Source of the DNA: Nostoc sp. UHCC 0870
GTDB lineage: Bacteria; Cyanobacteriota; Cyanobacteriia; Cyanobacteriales; Nostocaceae
Length of the DNA stretch: 64,000 bases
Direction of reading: 5' to 3'
NCBI RefSeq assembly: GCF_022063185.1
Contig: NZ_CP091913.1
Span: 6,177,141 to 6,241,140, forward strand
How positions within the stretch are numbered: position 1 is the first letter of the stretch; every line of letters begins with the position of its first letter. A model generated the notes under the pieces. The model was given only the letters and a program-made list of their open reading frames with translations. It was not told the origin of the DNA and did no database searches. The translations under genes and the position numbers were made by a program. Shown here one piece after another: positions 23,917 to 32,712 of the stretch.

Positions 23917-24405
23917 CTATTTACCAGCGATCGCAATTTCCCCTGTCATCCCTGCTTCTGTGTGTCCAGGGATAGAACAACGCAAGCTATATTTTCCTGG
24001 TTTCATTGGCACAAACACCCATTCAGCTACAGCACCAGGCTTGAGTTCCAGTTCATGAATTGCGCCTTTAATTTCTACTTTTCCCGCTTCGACTTTTTGC
24101 GTCCAGATAACATCAGCAAAATCTTTGGCTGTAAAGTAGTGTTTCATTTGACTAGGATTAGTTAGCTTGAGTTGATAACGTTTCCCGGCTACAAAGTCCA
24201 AGTGATTTGGCTCAAATTTGAGTTCGTTAGCAGAATTGCCTAAACTCACTGTAATTTCTGTAGCTGGTATTTTCAGCAAATCACCAGTAAGATTTGCCGC
24301 GATCGCCAGATTAACATGACTAAAAAGCAACCCTAGAAGCAATACCAAAATTACACAGCCACGCTGAATTAATCTCAACCCAGTATAAAAAATCTTCATC
24401 AACAT
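23917..24405 (-). CDS. Exported cupredoxin (plastocyanin/azurin-like)
   Basis: A small blue-copper protein with an N-terminal signal or anchor (GCVILVLLLGLLFSHVNLAI, ending near AIAA). The mature part has the cupredoxin pattern: HLDFVAGKRYQLKLTNPS, then the first Cu ligand in MKHYF, and the ligand loop LRCSIPGHTEAGM giving Cys, His and Met. All four type-1 copper ligands are therefore present. It should act outside the plasma membrane or in the thylakoid lumen, perhaps in electron transfer. It is not plastocyanin itself. The frame extends to a TTG at 24435; I prefer the ATG at 24405, and 24399 is also possible. Confidence 0.75.
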   Translation of the reverse strand: MLMKIFYTGLRLIQRGCVILVLLLGLLFSHVNLAIAANLTGDLLKIPATEITVSLGNSANELKFEPNHLDFVAGKRYQLKLTNPSQMKHYFTAKDFADVIWTQKVEAGKVEIKGAIHELELKPGAVAEWVFVPMKPGKYSLRCSIPGHTEAGMTGEIAIAGK

Positions 24406-24444
24406 TATGAACAAAATAATATAGGGACGAGGCAAAAGTTCTTT

Positions 24445-24484
24445 AATTACGAATTACGAATTACGAATTACGAATTACGAATTG
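24445..24484. repeat. Tandem heptamer GAATTAC, about five copies
   Basis: The same unit as at 6255-6294, here between the cupredoxin gene and the end of the M16 peptidase gene. Confidence 0.9.
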
Positions 24485-24491
24485 ATTTCCA

Positions 24492-27425
24492 TTATCTAAC
24501 ACTTTGGTTAGCCAACATAGCAGGCCCGGCGGTAACTACTACAATTTGGTCAGGGTGCAGTAACTCACGGGCGGCTTGATTAACTTCATCGAGAGTAACT
24601 TGCTGAATTTTTTGCGTGTAAGTATGTAACTCTGTTTTATCCAAACCATACACCTGATTCATCAAGATGTTACTAGTTAACTCTTCTGGGTCTGCCAGAG
24701 AAACATTATATGTGCCAATGAGGGTACGTTTAGCCATCTCTAATTCTGTGGTTGTAACACCGTGCTGATGGATTTGTTGGAGTAATTGACGGGTGCTAGC
24801 GATCGCTTGATTTGCATCTTCTGGACTGGTTTGCATTTCAATCCAAAATGTCCCAAAGTCTCTTTCGGCTTGGAAATGACTATAAATTCCGTAGGTTAAG
24901 CCTTGGCGATCGCGCACTTCTGCACCTAGGCGACTCGATAGGGTGTCTCCTCCTAAAATTTGATTTAAAACCAAAGCTTTGTAAAATCTGGGGTCTTGGC
25001 GTTTGATACCTGTATAACCCATGTAAGTAATAGCTTGTGTTTTACCGGGGACAATTGGGTTTACCCGGACAAGACTGCTGGGGTTTGAGACTTGGGGATA
25101 TTCTATGCTGGGTGTTTGACCACTCACGCGCCAATTACCAAACTCTGCTTGAATGAGCGATCGCACTTTGTCTGGGTCAAAATCTCCCACGACTACTAAC
25201 ACCATGGTATCTGGACGATAGTATTTACTTTGGAAAGCAACAATATCTTTACGTTTAATGCGTCGCAGAGTCTCCTGTGTCGGAAACTTGTGTAGGGGAT
25301 GTTTTTTCGGGTAAATCGATTGTAAAAATATTCTTTTGGCTACTTCCGCCGGATTATCTAAGTCCGATTTGAGGTCTGTTAAAGCTTGTTGGAGATTCAA
25401 TTCCAACTCTTTTTGCGGAAATGTACTATTTTGAACGGCATCTGCTAAGGTTTTGATTAAAACAGGTAAGTCTTCAGCCAGACTATTGCCCTCAATCTCC
25501 ACACCATTGCGGTAAGCTGCAAAGTCCAAAGTCGCTCCTCTGTCTTCCAAAGCTTTGGCTAAGGTGGAAGCATTTTTAGTTTTAGTCCCACTCATCAAGC
25601 CATCGGCTACCAGCATGGCTAATCCAGCTTGTTCACCTGGGTCAAATTCTGTACCTGCTTGGATATGACTACTTAAGGTAATGGTGGGTGTACTGCGATC
25701 GCTTAATAATAATACCTGTAGGCCGTTAGCTAAGGTAAATTGCTGTGGTAATTGGAGGGGAGTGTTTTGAGCATCAGTCTGATCAGTATCTATGACTGGT
25801 AGATACTGCATCATTTCGGCGGGTGGAACAGGTGAATTACCAGATAAATTCTCTCTTGTGTGTGGCGGTGACTGTTTTGTGCCAATTTCTTTGGCTTGAG
25901 TCACAACTGGTTGAAAAATACCCACTGTTCGGGCAGATTTTGCCAGATATTTGTTTAATACACCCACAACATCTGCGGCGGTGACTTGACGAACGGCTGC
26001 TAAATAGTGATCTGTAAAGCGATAATCACCCGTAGTTGTCTGATCATTACCTAACTGCATAGCTTGATCAGTGATATTACGGTTACTCAAGATTATGGCA
26101 GCTTCTAACTGTCTTTTGGCTCTAGCTAATTCTGTGGCTGTTATACCTTTTTGGGTTAACTTGGCGATCGCATTATTCAACACCGAATCAATTTTTGTCA
26201 AATCTTGGTCAGGATCGGCTGTGACTAACAACTCATACCAACCTGCTTTATGTAAGCTAACCACTGAACCTGAAATATCATTTGCTAATCCCGATTCCAC
26301 CAACGCTTGATAAAGTCGGGAATTTCTTCCTTCTGTCAAAATGTAGTCAGCAATCTCTAAAGCTGGTATATCTTGGTGATTTGCCTGTGGTAGTGGATAT
26401 ACAGCTTGTAATAATGTGGCTGACCCTGGTTCTCGCAGGACGATTGGCGATTGGGGACTTTTAACTGCATCTGAAACAGTCATTTCTTGACCTAACCCCC
26501 TAACCCCCTTCCCTACATTCGCGGAGCGTGTCGCAGACAGGGAAGGGGGAATATGTAGAGACGTTGCATGCAACGTCTCTACAGTTGTAGGAGAAGGGTT
26601 TGAGATATTCTGACTTTTAGGAATATTGCCGAAGATTTCTTTGACTGTAGCTAGGGTTTTTTCGGCTTGACAATCGCCAACAATGACTAAGACTGCATTG
26701 TCAGGATGATAAAACTGGCGATAATACTGTCGTACTTCCTCAGCCTGGAATTTTTCCACATCTGCCTTAGTCCCACCTACGGGCAAACCATAAGCATGAT
26801 TGGGAAATACTGACCGTAGGATAGCACGATTGAGGCGATATTCTGGGCTATTTTCGTACCCCTGCAACTCGGAAATGACTACCCGCTTCTCTTTTGCTAG
26901 GTGTTCAGCATCCATCAGCGCATTTTTCATTCTATCTGCTTCTAAAACTAGCATTGCTTTCAGCTTGTTCCGTTCTACAGTTCCGTAATAAGCTGTTTGG
27001 TCATAACTCGTAAAAGCGTTTGAGTCACTACCTAAAGCACTAAACAACCAACCAAATTGAGTCGGACGGCTGGTTGTACCTTTAAACATCATATGTTCTA
27101 GTTGGTGGGCAATGCCGTTAACTCCTGATGCTTCATGGCGTGAACCGAACTTGTACCACACCTGCACACTCACCACTGGTGCTGTATGTACTTCTTTGAT
27201 AAATACAGTTAGACCATTGTCTAATACTGTCTGATGAACATTTTCTGTTAATTTCAAATCTTGAGGATTTTTGGTTACTAATGTTACTTGGTGATTCACT
27301 CGATTAGAAGTAGTTATATTTTGACTCTCAGCAGGTGTATTGCCAAGAAATAATACCGCAACTAATGAAATACCCAACAACAAAAAATAGGAACGGTATT
27401 TATAGCACGCAGATAAGACAGACAT
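24492..27425 (-). CDS. Two-domain M16 (pitrilysin-type) zinc peptidase with a repeat-encoded segment
   Basis: A 977-residue protein with two tandem M16 units. An N-terminal hydrophobic stretch (residues 12-28, SYFLLLGISLVAVLFLG) suggests export or membrane anchoring. The first unit has the inverted zinc motif HQLEH (107-111) and the downstream ISELQGYENSPEYR region with the third ligand Glu. The second unit (from about residue 565) has the fold but no HxxEH, so it is likely the non-catalytic half. Residues about 278-312 are encoded by a composite of dispersed repeats, inserted in frame between SQNISN and the conserved SPIVLREPGS. Proline-rich and helix-poor, that segment probably loops out. 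Function: processing of peptides outside the cytoplasm, inferred. Confidence 0.88.
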   Translation of the reverse strand: MSVLSACYKYRSYFLLLGISLVAVLFLGNTPAESQNITTSNRVNHQVTLVTKNPQDLKLTENVHQTVLDNGLTVFIKEVHTAPVVSVQVWYKFGSRHEASGVNGIAHQLEHMMFKGTTSRPTQFGWLFSALGSDSNAFTSYDQTAYYGTVERNKLKAMLVLEADRMKNALMDAEHLAKEKRVVISELQGYENSPEYRLNRAILRSVFPNHAYGLPVGGTKADVEKFQAEEVRQYYRQFYHPDNAVLVIVGDCQAEKTLATVKEIFGNIPKSQNISNPSPTTVETLHATSLHIPPSLSATRSANVGKGVRGLGQEMTVSDAVKSPQSPIVLREPGSATLLQAVYPLPQANHQDIPALEIADYILTEGRNSRLYQALVESGLANDISGSVVSLHKAGWYELLVTADPDQDLTKIDSVLNNAIAKLTQKGITATELARAKRQLEAAIILSNRNITDQAMQLGNDQTTTGDYRFTDHYLAAVRQVTAADVVGVLNKYLAKSARTVGIFQPVVTQAKEIGTKQSPPHTRENLSGNSPVPPAEMMQYLPVIDTDQTDAQNTPLQLPQQFTLANGLQVLLLSDRSTPTITLSSHIQAGTEFDPGEQAGLAMLVADGLMSGTKTKNASTLAKALEDRGATLDFAAYRNGVEIEGNSLAEDLPVLIKTLADAVQNSTFPQKELELNLQQALTDLKSDLDNPAEVAKRIFLQSIYPKKHPLHKFPTQETLRRIKRKDIVAFQSKYYRPDTMVLVVVGDFDPDKVRSLIQAEFGNWRVSGQTPSIEYPQVSNPSSLVRVNPIVPGKTQAITYMGYTGIKRQDPRFYKALVLNQILGGDTLSSRLGAEVRDRQGLTYGIYSHFQAERDFGTFWIEMQTSPEDANQAIASTRQLLQQIHQHGVTTTELEMAKRTLIGTYNVSLADPEELTSNILMNQVYGLDKTELHTYTQKIQQVTLDEVNQAARELLHPDQIVVVTAGPAMLANQSVR
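26491..26582. repeat. Composite dispersed repeat inside the M16 gene
   Basis: Three parts lie side by side: an inverted element CCCCCTTCCCT/AGGGAAGGGGG (26504-26551); a GC-rich small repeat in its loop (ACATTCGCGGAGCGTGTCGC, from 26515); and a perfect 28-bp palindrome with arms GTAGAGACGTTG (26555-26582). Relatives are at 35118-35152 and 32319-32346. The whole keeps the reading frame. Confidence 0.85.
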
Positions 27426-27553
27426 TTAGTTTGGTAGATGTACTGAAATTAATTAATTTATTTTTAATGCCGAGAATCTTCTAATTCTCTTGAGAATATG
27501 TTACCTCGGCAATATGAATAATGTATATAAAAAGACAAAATAAACAACACAAA

Positions 27554-27982
27554 CTAATTAAGTTGGGTTAAAAATCGGATGAATTCCAAGGGTAAGCCAT
27601 CCGTATCAGCAATAAATGCTACTTCCAAGATGCGATCGCCTATTTGCTGCTGAGTCGGTTCTAAAAGAATTTTTAACGGTGGTAATTCTGCTGTCAATCC
27701 TACACGTTCTTGTAAATTTTTCAACCATCCCGGTAAATCTGGGGTAATTTCCGTTAAATCAAATGACAGGTGATAGTATCCCACATAATGTTCATCACCA
27801 AAGGCATCCGGGGCTGGTTTTGGTTGGGGAATTTGAATCAGTTCAATTCTGCCGCCCAAGCCTTCCATCCAGCACGCTAGGGTGTAGCCTGTAGTGAAGC
27901 GTTCACAGACACTAAAGCCTAGTATTTCATAAAAAGCGATCGCTTGATGGATATTCGCAGTCCGAATAGAAGCGTGGTGCAT
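27554..27982 (-). CDS. VOC/glyoxalase-fold protein
   Basis: A 142-residue protein of the vicinal-oxygen-chelate superfamily: HHASIRTANIHQAIAFYEIL at the start, a middle GGRIELIQIPQP, YYHLSFDLTE, and DTDGLPLEFIRF at the end. Possible metal ligands are the early His, Glu in RIELIQ, His in YYHLSF and Glu in PLEFIR, as in glyoxalase I-like enzymes. The substrate is not predictable. Single gene between repeat-bearing spacers. Confidence 0.75.
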   Translation of the reverse strand: MHHASIRTANIHQAIAFYEILGFSVCERFTTGYTLACWMEGLGGRIELIQIPQPKPAPDAFGDEHYVGYYHLSFDLTEITPDLPGWLKNLQERVGLTAELPPLKILLEPTQQQIGDRILEVAFIADTDGLPLEFIRFLTQLN

Positions 27983-28048
27983 TTCAATTCAAAATTCAAA
28001 AACTACTAGTGATTAAGGATAGGGAAGGGGAAATTACAAAATCAATTT

Positions 28049-28078
28049 CACCCCTACACCCCTACACCCCTACACCCT
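28049..28078. repeat. Tandem CCCCTACA octamer, about 3.5 copies
   Basis: The inverse complement of the GGGGTGTA unit of the long array at 20.5 kb, at the end of the gene stopping at 28091. Confidence 0.85.
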
Positions 28079-28090
28079 TACCCCTCAAAT

Positions 28091-28603
28091 TTACTCAAAT
28101 AATCTGAAATAAGGGTAGCGCACGGGAACACCGGGTTCTTTGTCTAAATCGAAATTAATCACTTCCCAGCAATCATCTTCGGCTGGTTCGGGACTAAATT
28201 CTACAGGTAAGCCGTATAGTCGTGCAGATGATGCTTCCTGCTGTCCAGAACGCCAAGGTGTGCTGCGTTCTAGATAGCCACTCATCAACTCCTGATAACG
28301 TCTGGCGATGATCACTCGTGTTGCTCGATAGCCTTGGGTGTATAACTTATCTAAGGCTTCGTGGATTTCAAACCGAATGCCATCAGGATGAGTGTGCTGT
28401 CTATACCATTCGTTGTTCCACCGTCGCCAATGTCGCCCAGATTGTAGATGAACTAACTCTCCAGTTTTGGGGTTAGCTTCAAATGCGCCATGACGGGGGC
28501 ATAAATAGGTATCAGTCAGTGTCAATGCCGGAATGGTTTGGCGACAATGGGGACACTGTATGTCAGCACCAAACATAGGGTACTGCAAGCCTGGATTCAT
28601 CAT
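28091..28603 (-). CDS. Conserved cyanobacterial protein with cysteine pairs (TIGR02652-like)
   Basis: A 170-residue protein. Near the N-terminus it has CPHCRQTIP and, about 15 residues later, CPRHGAFEANPKTGELVHL: three Cys and a His that could bind zinc. Then come RHWRRWNNEWYRQ, GYRATRVIIARRYQELMSGY and a C-terminal DLDKEPGVPVRYPYFRLFE. I recall this as a conserved cyanobacterial family (TIGR02652) without known function. Two adjacent ATGs (codons 1 and 2) are possible starts. Divergent from the gamma carbonic anhydrase-like gene. Confidence 0.65.
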   Translation of the reverse strand: MMNPGLQYPMFGADIQCPHCRQTIPALTLTDTYLCPRHGAFEANPKTGELVHLQSGRHWRRWNNEWYRQHTHPDGIRFEIHEALDKLYTQGYRATRVIIARRYQELMSGYLERSTPWRSGQQEASSARLYGLPVEFSPEPAEDDCWEVINFDLDKEPGVPVRYPYFRLFE

Positions 28604-28841
28604 GAAGTGCGTACAAACATAGTTTCGTCTTCACCAGCACCAGAGGGTTGGATTTTACACTTCGGCTCTACCAACCTGAGAGTTTTATTCACTGCTGCAC
28701 ATGAACGATGTGAAACAAGAACAATTTTCACTTTTGTCTTCCTCCACTTGGATGATTGACACTGTGATATTCTGGTTTTGCAACCAGGCTCTCAGAATGG
28801 AGTTTCTCCAGTGTTCCTGGGTACCATATTCCTATTCTATC

Positions 28842-29366
28842 GTGTCTATCTCTTCTTACTGGCCTTCTCCCGATTTTTCTCAAGCCGCCTTCATTGCATC
28901 CAATGCTGTTGTTATGGGTTCGGTTAACATAGCAGCCGGAGTCAGCATTTGGTATGCAGCAGTAGTGAGGGCAGATGTAGAACGCATTGACATTGGCGAA
29001 TGCACAAATATTCAAGACGGGGCAATTTTACACGGTGATCCTGGTTTGCCCACGATTTTAGAAGATCATGTGACTATAGGACATCGTGCTGTAGTCCATT
29101 CTGCCCACATTGAACGCGGCTGTTTAATTGGCATCGGCGCAGTGGTTTTAGATGGAGTTAGAGTAGGATCTGGTAGCATCATTGGTGCTGGTGCAGTAGT
29201 AACCAAGAATATACCCCCCTTATCTTTAGTTGTGGGCATTCCCGGCAAAGTTTTACGTCCAGTTACACCAGCCGAAGCCGCAGGACTCATTGAACACGCC
29301 GAACGTTACAAAAAGTTAGCCTTAGTACACGCTGGGAAGGGAACGGATATTGGGTTTAATTCGTAA
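28842..29366 (+). CDS. Gamma carbonic anhydrase-like hexapeptide protein
   Basis: A left-handed beta-helix protein of the gamma-CA/YrdA group. Conserved parts: ASNAVVMGSVNIAAGVSIWY, VVRADVERIDIG, TNIQDGAILHGDPG (His ligand), IGHRAVVHSAHI (two His five residues apart), CLIGIGAVVLDGV and VVGIPGKVLRPVTPAE. The three zinc histidines are in place. Activity is not assured; many family members show none. I start at a GTG (28842) just before SISSYWPSPDFSQAAFI because relatives begin there. Upstream in-frame ATGs at 28701 and 28797 precede sequence with no family character. Confidence 0.8.
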   Translation: MSISSYWPSPDFSQAAFIASNAVVMGSVNIAAGVSIWYAAVVRADVERIDIGECTNIQDGAILHGDPGLPTILEDHVTIGHRAVVHSAHIERGCLIGIGAVVLDGVRVGSGSIIGAGAVVTKNIPPLSLVVGIPGKVLRPVTPAEAAGLIEHAERYKKLALVHAGKGTDIGFNS

Positions 29367-29386
29367 GGGTTTAGAGGTGTCAGTAC

Positions 29387-29411
29387 AATTCGCAATTCGC
29401 AATTCGCAATT
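29387..29411. repeat. Tandem heptamer AATTCGC, about 3.5 copies
   Basis: A short STRR array in the spacer before psbY. The rest of the 313-base spacer (29367-29679) shows no other gene and must carry the psbY promoter. Confidence 0.8.
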
Positions 29412-29679
29412 AATGCCCACGGATAAATCCGGGGGCTTGAACCAATCAAAGTTTAAAATGTTTCTATCCATAAATAAATTTAGGGGCTTGTACCATCAAG
29501 GAATAATTGGTCAGGGTGAAGGAAAATCCCATTCCCAATGCCCAATTCCCATTGATTTTTGACTAACTACTTAAACTTTCTTTACAAAAGTAGCTAGCAA
29601 AATTGCCCACTTCAGCTAAAAATAAAAATGAGGGTAGTTGACAAAACTTTAATTTCTACTTGATAGAGGGGTACTAAAA

Positions 29680-29808
29680 ATGGATAATCTTGATTTTCGT
29701 GTAGTGGTTGTTTTAGCACCAATCGCTGTTGCTGGTGGCTGGGCTGCATTTAATATTGGTGCTGCGGCTATCAGACAAGTGCAAAACTTTTTGAATAGAG
29801 AAGCCTAA
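29680..29808 (+). CDS. psbY: Photosystem II protein Y
   Basis: A 42-residue single-helix protein: MDNLDFRVVVVLAPIAVAGG followed by WAAFNIGAAAIRQVQNFLN. The pattern D-x-R-V-x-V-V-L, a membrane helix with AAGW/AGGW, and a basic helical end (IRQVQNFL) identify PsbY, a peripheral low-mass subunit of photosystem II near cytochrome b559 in the thylakoid membrane. The ATG follows GAGGGGTACTAAAA, a usable ribosome site. A strong terminator follows. Monocistronic. Confidence 0.9.
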   Translation: MDNLDFRVVVVLAPIAVAGGWAAFNIGAAAIRQVQNFLNREA

Positions 29809-29832
29809 ACTCTAGTTTAAGATAACCAATTT

Positions 29833-29870
29833 AACCGACTGTTATCTTCACGGAAACAGTCGGTTTTGTT
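29833..29870 (+). terminator. Factor-independent terminator of psbY
   Basis: An 11-bp perfect stem AACCGACTGTT/AACAGTCGGTT with an 11-base loop is followed by TTGTT. It lies 24 bases after the psbY stop. Confidence 0.85.
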
Positions 29871-29973
29871 GATTTTGGGGACTGGGGACTGGTGTTACTT
29901 GTTGTACTTAAAATACTGGATTAGCTGTACCAATTCAGTGATACAATCTAAAGAAACTGCAAAAACCTAGCTT

Positions 29974-30762
29974 ATGGTAGCCCAAATCACGCCACTAGAC
30001 ATTTGTTGGCAACCATTGCCTGATGATTTTCAGCTAGAGGATGAACCAGTGGAAAATACAGGTCAGCCAATCCTGGCTGGTGCTTTGCGTGAAAGCTTAG
30101 AAATTAGTGGGTTCATCCAAGAGCAAATGTTAATCGCATCGAATTTTGCGATTTGTGCCACAGTCAATGGGCAATTTATTGCTAAAGCACCAGATTGGGT
30201 GTATACTCCCCGTGTAAATCAAATAGTGGGCGATCGCACCAGCTATACTCCTTACTTAGAAGGAGAAATCCCGGCGATAGTCATGGAATTTTTATCCCAG
30301 ACGGAAGGGGAAGAGTATTCATCAAAGCGCACCTACCCGCCGGGGAAGTGGTTTTTCTACGAACAAATTTTACAAGTTCCCATTTACATCATTTTTGATC
30401 CAGATGGTGGATTGTTGGAGTTTCATCAACTAGAAAATGGACGCTATGAGTTAAAGCAACCAGATGAAAATGGTCGCCATTGGATAGCGACTATGGGATT
30501 ATTTTTAGGAACTTGGCGCGGGACGAAAGAGGGGAGAACTGGTTATTGGTTGAGATGGTGGGATGAATCGGGTAATTTGTTACCTTGGGCTGTAGAGATG
30601 CTGGAACAAGAACGCCAGCGTGCGGAACAAGAACGCCAGCGTGCGGAACAGGAACGACAACGTGCTGAACAGGAACGCCTGCAAAAAGAACGCTTAATAG
30701 CCTATTTACAATCGCAAGGGATTGATCCTAATAGTTTACTCACTGATGGAACAGAAGGTTAG
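29974..30762 (+). CDS. Uma2-family (DUF820) PD-(D/E)XK-type protein with a repeat tail
   Basis: A 262-residue member of the Uma2 family, very abundant in cyanobacteria. Family features: NFAICATVNGQFIAKAPDW (PD of the nuclease core), IPAIVMEFLSQTEGEEYSSK (E and K), KWFFYEQILQVPIYIIFDPD and GRTGYWLRWWDESGNLLPWA. These match a PD-(D/E)XK fold; biochemical roles remain unsettled. The C-terminal quarter is a charged helix, EQERQRA repeated about three times from a 21-bp DNA repeat, then ERLQKERLIAYLQSQGID. A coiled-coil is likely. Not in an operon. Confidence 0.8.
   Translation: MVAQITPLDICWQPLPDDFQLEDEPVENTGQPILAGALRESLEISGFIQEQMLIASNFAICATVNGQFIAKAPDWVYTPRVNQIVGDRTSYTPYLEGEIPAIVMEFLSQTEGEEYSSKRTYPPGKWFFYEQILQVPIYIIFDPDGGLLEFHQLENGRYELKQPDENGRHWIATMGLFLGTWRGTKEGRTGYWLRWWDESGNLLPWAVEMLEQERQRAEQERQRAEQERQRAEQERLQKERLIAYLQSQGIDPNSLLTDGTEG
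30603..30680 (+). repeat. In-frame 21-bp tandem repeat in the Uma2-type gene
   Basis: Units of GAACAAGAACGCCAGCGTGC plus one base encode EQERQRA. The first two are identical; the next two have drifted (GAACAGGAACGACAACGTGC). Confidence 0.9.
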
Positions 30763-30811
30763 GCTGTTGTTAATTCATCAGGGACTTCCAGATAAAAAAA
30801 TATCCAAACTG

Positions 30812-30874
30812 TAGGGTGCGTCAGTGCAATAGAACCTAACTATACTCAGAAATTATTCATACTGACGCACCCTA
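30812..30874. repeat. Miniature element with 14-bp inverted ends
   Basis: TAGGGTGCGTCAGT and ACTGACGCACCCTA are perfect inverted arms around 35 bases without coding content. It lies between the Uma2-type gene and folC. The ends resemble those of the element at 40748-40828. Confidence 0.75.
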
Positions 30875-30920
30875 GCCAACTATCAATTGCGGATAATTTA
30901 TTTTTTGGTGTTCCCTAATC

Positions 30921-32171
30921 GTGAATATAGATTCTCTACTGCAACCATTTCAACATTTTGGCGTTAACCTGGGACTTTCGCGCATTAACAGACTCTTAGC
31001 TAATTTGGGCAATCCCCATCACCAAGTCAGTGTGATTCATGTTGCTGGGACAAATGGTAAAGGTTCAGTTTGTGCTTATTTGTCCTCTGTGCTGACTCAA
31101 GCAGGTTATCGTACAGGACGCTACACCTCTCCCCATCTAGTGAATTGGACAGAACGTATCTGTCTGAATGAACAGCAAATTTCTGCTGAGGAGTTTTACG
31201 AATTATTACTAAAAGTAACGGCTGCTGCAAAGTTAGATAGTGAGTACCCAACTCTATTTGAAGTTGTTACGGCAGCAGCTTGGTTATATTTTGCCCAGCA
31301 ACAAGTTGATATAGCGGTGGTAGAAGTGGGACTGGGGGGACGCTTGGATGCTACTAATGTGATATCTGAGCCGCTTGTGACGGTGATTACTTCCATTAGC
31401 CGGGAACATTGGCAGCAGTTAGGTAATACTATTGCTGAGATTGCAGGGGAAAAAGCGGGTATTCTTAAGCCTGGATGTCCTGCTGTGGTTGGAAAATTGC
31501 CACCGGATGCAGAAGATGTGGTGCGATCGCTCGCTCAAGAATTACAATGTCTATTAATTACGCCTCAACCCGCGAGTGAAATACATCCAGGATGGGCGGA
31601 GTATCAATCAATTCACAATTCAAAATTAATTAAATATCCTTTACCTTTACAGGGGCAAATTCAGTTAAATAATTCTGCTTTGGCTTTAGCTACTTTAGAA
31701 ATATTGCAACAAAAAGGTTGGCAGATTTCAGAGGAAGCAATTATCAACGGGATGGCTAAAACTAAATGGCCAGGGCGGATGCAATGGGTTAATTGGCACA
31801 ACCATAAATTATTAATTGATGGCGCACATAATCCAGCCGCCGCTCAAGTTTTACGTAATTATGTAGATACTCTGAATACTCAAAATATAACTTGGGTAAT
31901 GGGGATGCTATCTACTAAAGACCATGCCGATATTTTTAAATTTTTATTAAAACCAAATGACAGATTATATTTAGTCCCAGTACCAGATAATAGTTCAGCC
32001 AATCCCATAGAATTAGCCAAGTTAGCTAATGATATCTGCCCAGATTTACAAGATTGTCAGATTTATCCAGATTTAATATCATCACTAACAATAGCTGTTT
32101 CGGCAACAGATAGTTTAGTGGTTTTGTGTGGTTCTCTTTATTTAATAGGGCATTTTTTAGGAAAAACATAA
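30921..32171 (+). CDS. folC: Folylpolyglutamate synthase / dihydrofolate synthase
   Basis: It adds glutamate to dihydropteroate and folates. The 416-residue Mur-ligase-type enzyme has the P-loop VAGTNGKGSV (43-49), RYTSPHLVNWTERI, the FEVVTAAAW and VGLGGRLDATNV motifs, SREHWQQLGNTIAEIAGEKAG, and the C-terminal ATP/glutamate part LLIDGAHNPAAA. The start is GTG at 30921, with the homology beginning at once (SLLQPFQHFGV). Stands alone downstream of a small inverted-repeat element. Confidence 0.93.
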   Translation: MNIDSLLQPFQHFGVNLGLSRINRLLANLGNPHHQVSVIHVAGTNGKGSVCAYLSSVLTQAGYRTGRYTSPHLVNWTERICLNEQQISAEEFYELLLKVTAAAKLDSEYPTLFEVVTAAAWLYFAQQQVDIAVVEVGLGGRLDATNVISEPLVTVITSISREHWQQLGNTIAEIAGEKAGILKPGCPAVVGKLPPDAEDVVRSLAQELQCLLITPQPASEIHPGWAEYQSIHNSKLIKYPLPLQGQIQLNNSALALATLEILQQKGWQISEEAIINGMAKTKWPGRMQWVNWHNHKLLIDGAHNPAAAQVLRNYVDTLNTQNITWVMGMLSTKDHADIFKFLLKPNDRLYLVPVPDNSSANPIELAKLANDICPDLQDCQIYPDLISSLTIAVSATDSLVVLCGSLYLIGHFLGKT

Positions 32172-32318
32172 CTTCTAGCTGAATTGATATTTGTGTCAAT
32201 CACCCTGCTTTATAACCCCAATGTCTGGAAGAAAGCGGGGTTGTTAACTCTTATCAATGATTAATAAATATTTGCCCCTCATACCGTTTCTTAACGAAGA
32301 TGAGCTTTATTCTGGACT

Positions 32319-32346
32319 GTAGAGACGTTGTATGCAACGTCTCTAC
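32319..32346. repeat. 28-bp palindromic dispersed repeat
   Basis: Arms GTAGAGACGTTG and CAACGTCTCTAC around TATG. It is the same element as the perfect palindrome inside the M16 gene at 26555-26582. Confidence 0.85.
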
Positions 32347-32603
32347 ATCATTTTTTTGTGCAACTTCATATGATAATTGGTATCTCCTTACCCCGATATT
32401 CAAATTACGATGAAGTAAAGATGGCTAATCAACGCATAGCTTTATTAAAAATTTGTATTAGCCGTGTTCATCTCCCATGATTTTTGGGAAACCTGAGCTT
32501 AGTAGTAGAAATGGAAAAGTAGAAATTTGGAGGGGTTGCAACTAATAGGTATCTTTTAATGTAATTACCAACATAGCGAGTATTACGGCAAGATTAAAAA
32601 TAG

Positions 32604-32712
32604 ACCTCTTGCATAAATGCTTAACTTGTCATGTTGAGCGAAGCGAAACATCTCAAAGAGTCTACATTTCATTCAGAATGACACATCTAATTTTCGTACT
32701 TTTGCAAGAGGT
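32604..32712. repeat. Inverted-repeat element with ACCTCTTGCA ends
   Basis: ACCTCTTGCATAA at one end and TTTTGCAAGAGGT at the other. Inside are TGTCATGTTGAGCGAAGCGA and, inverted and diverged, CATTCAGAATGACA. No coding frame. It looks like a miniature transposable element. Confidence 0.65.
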
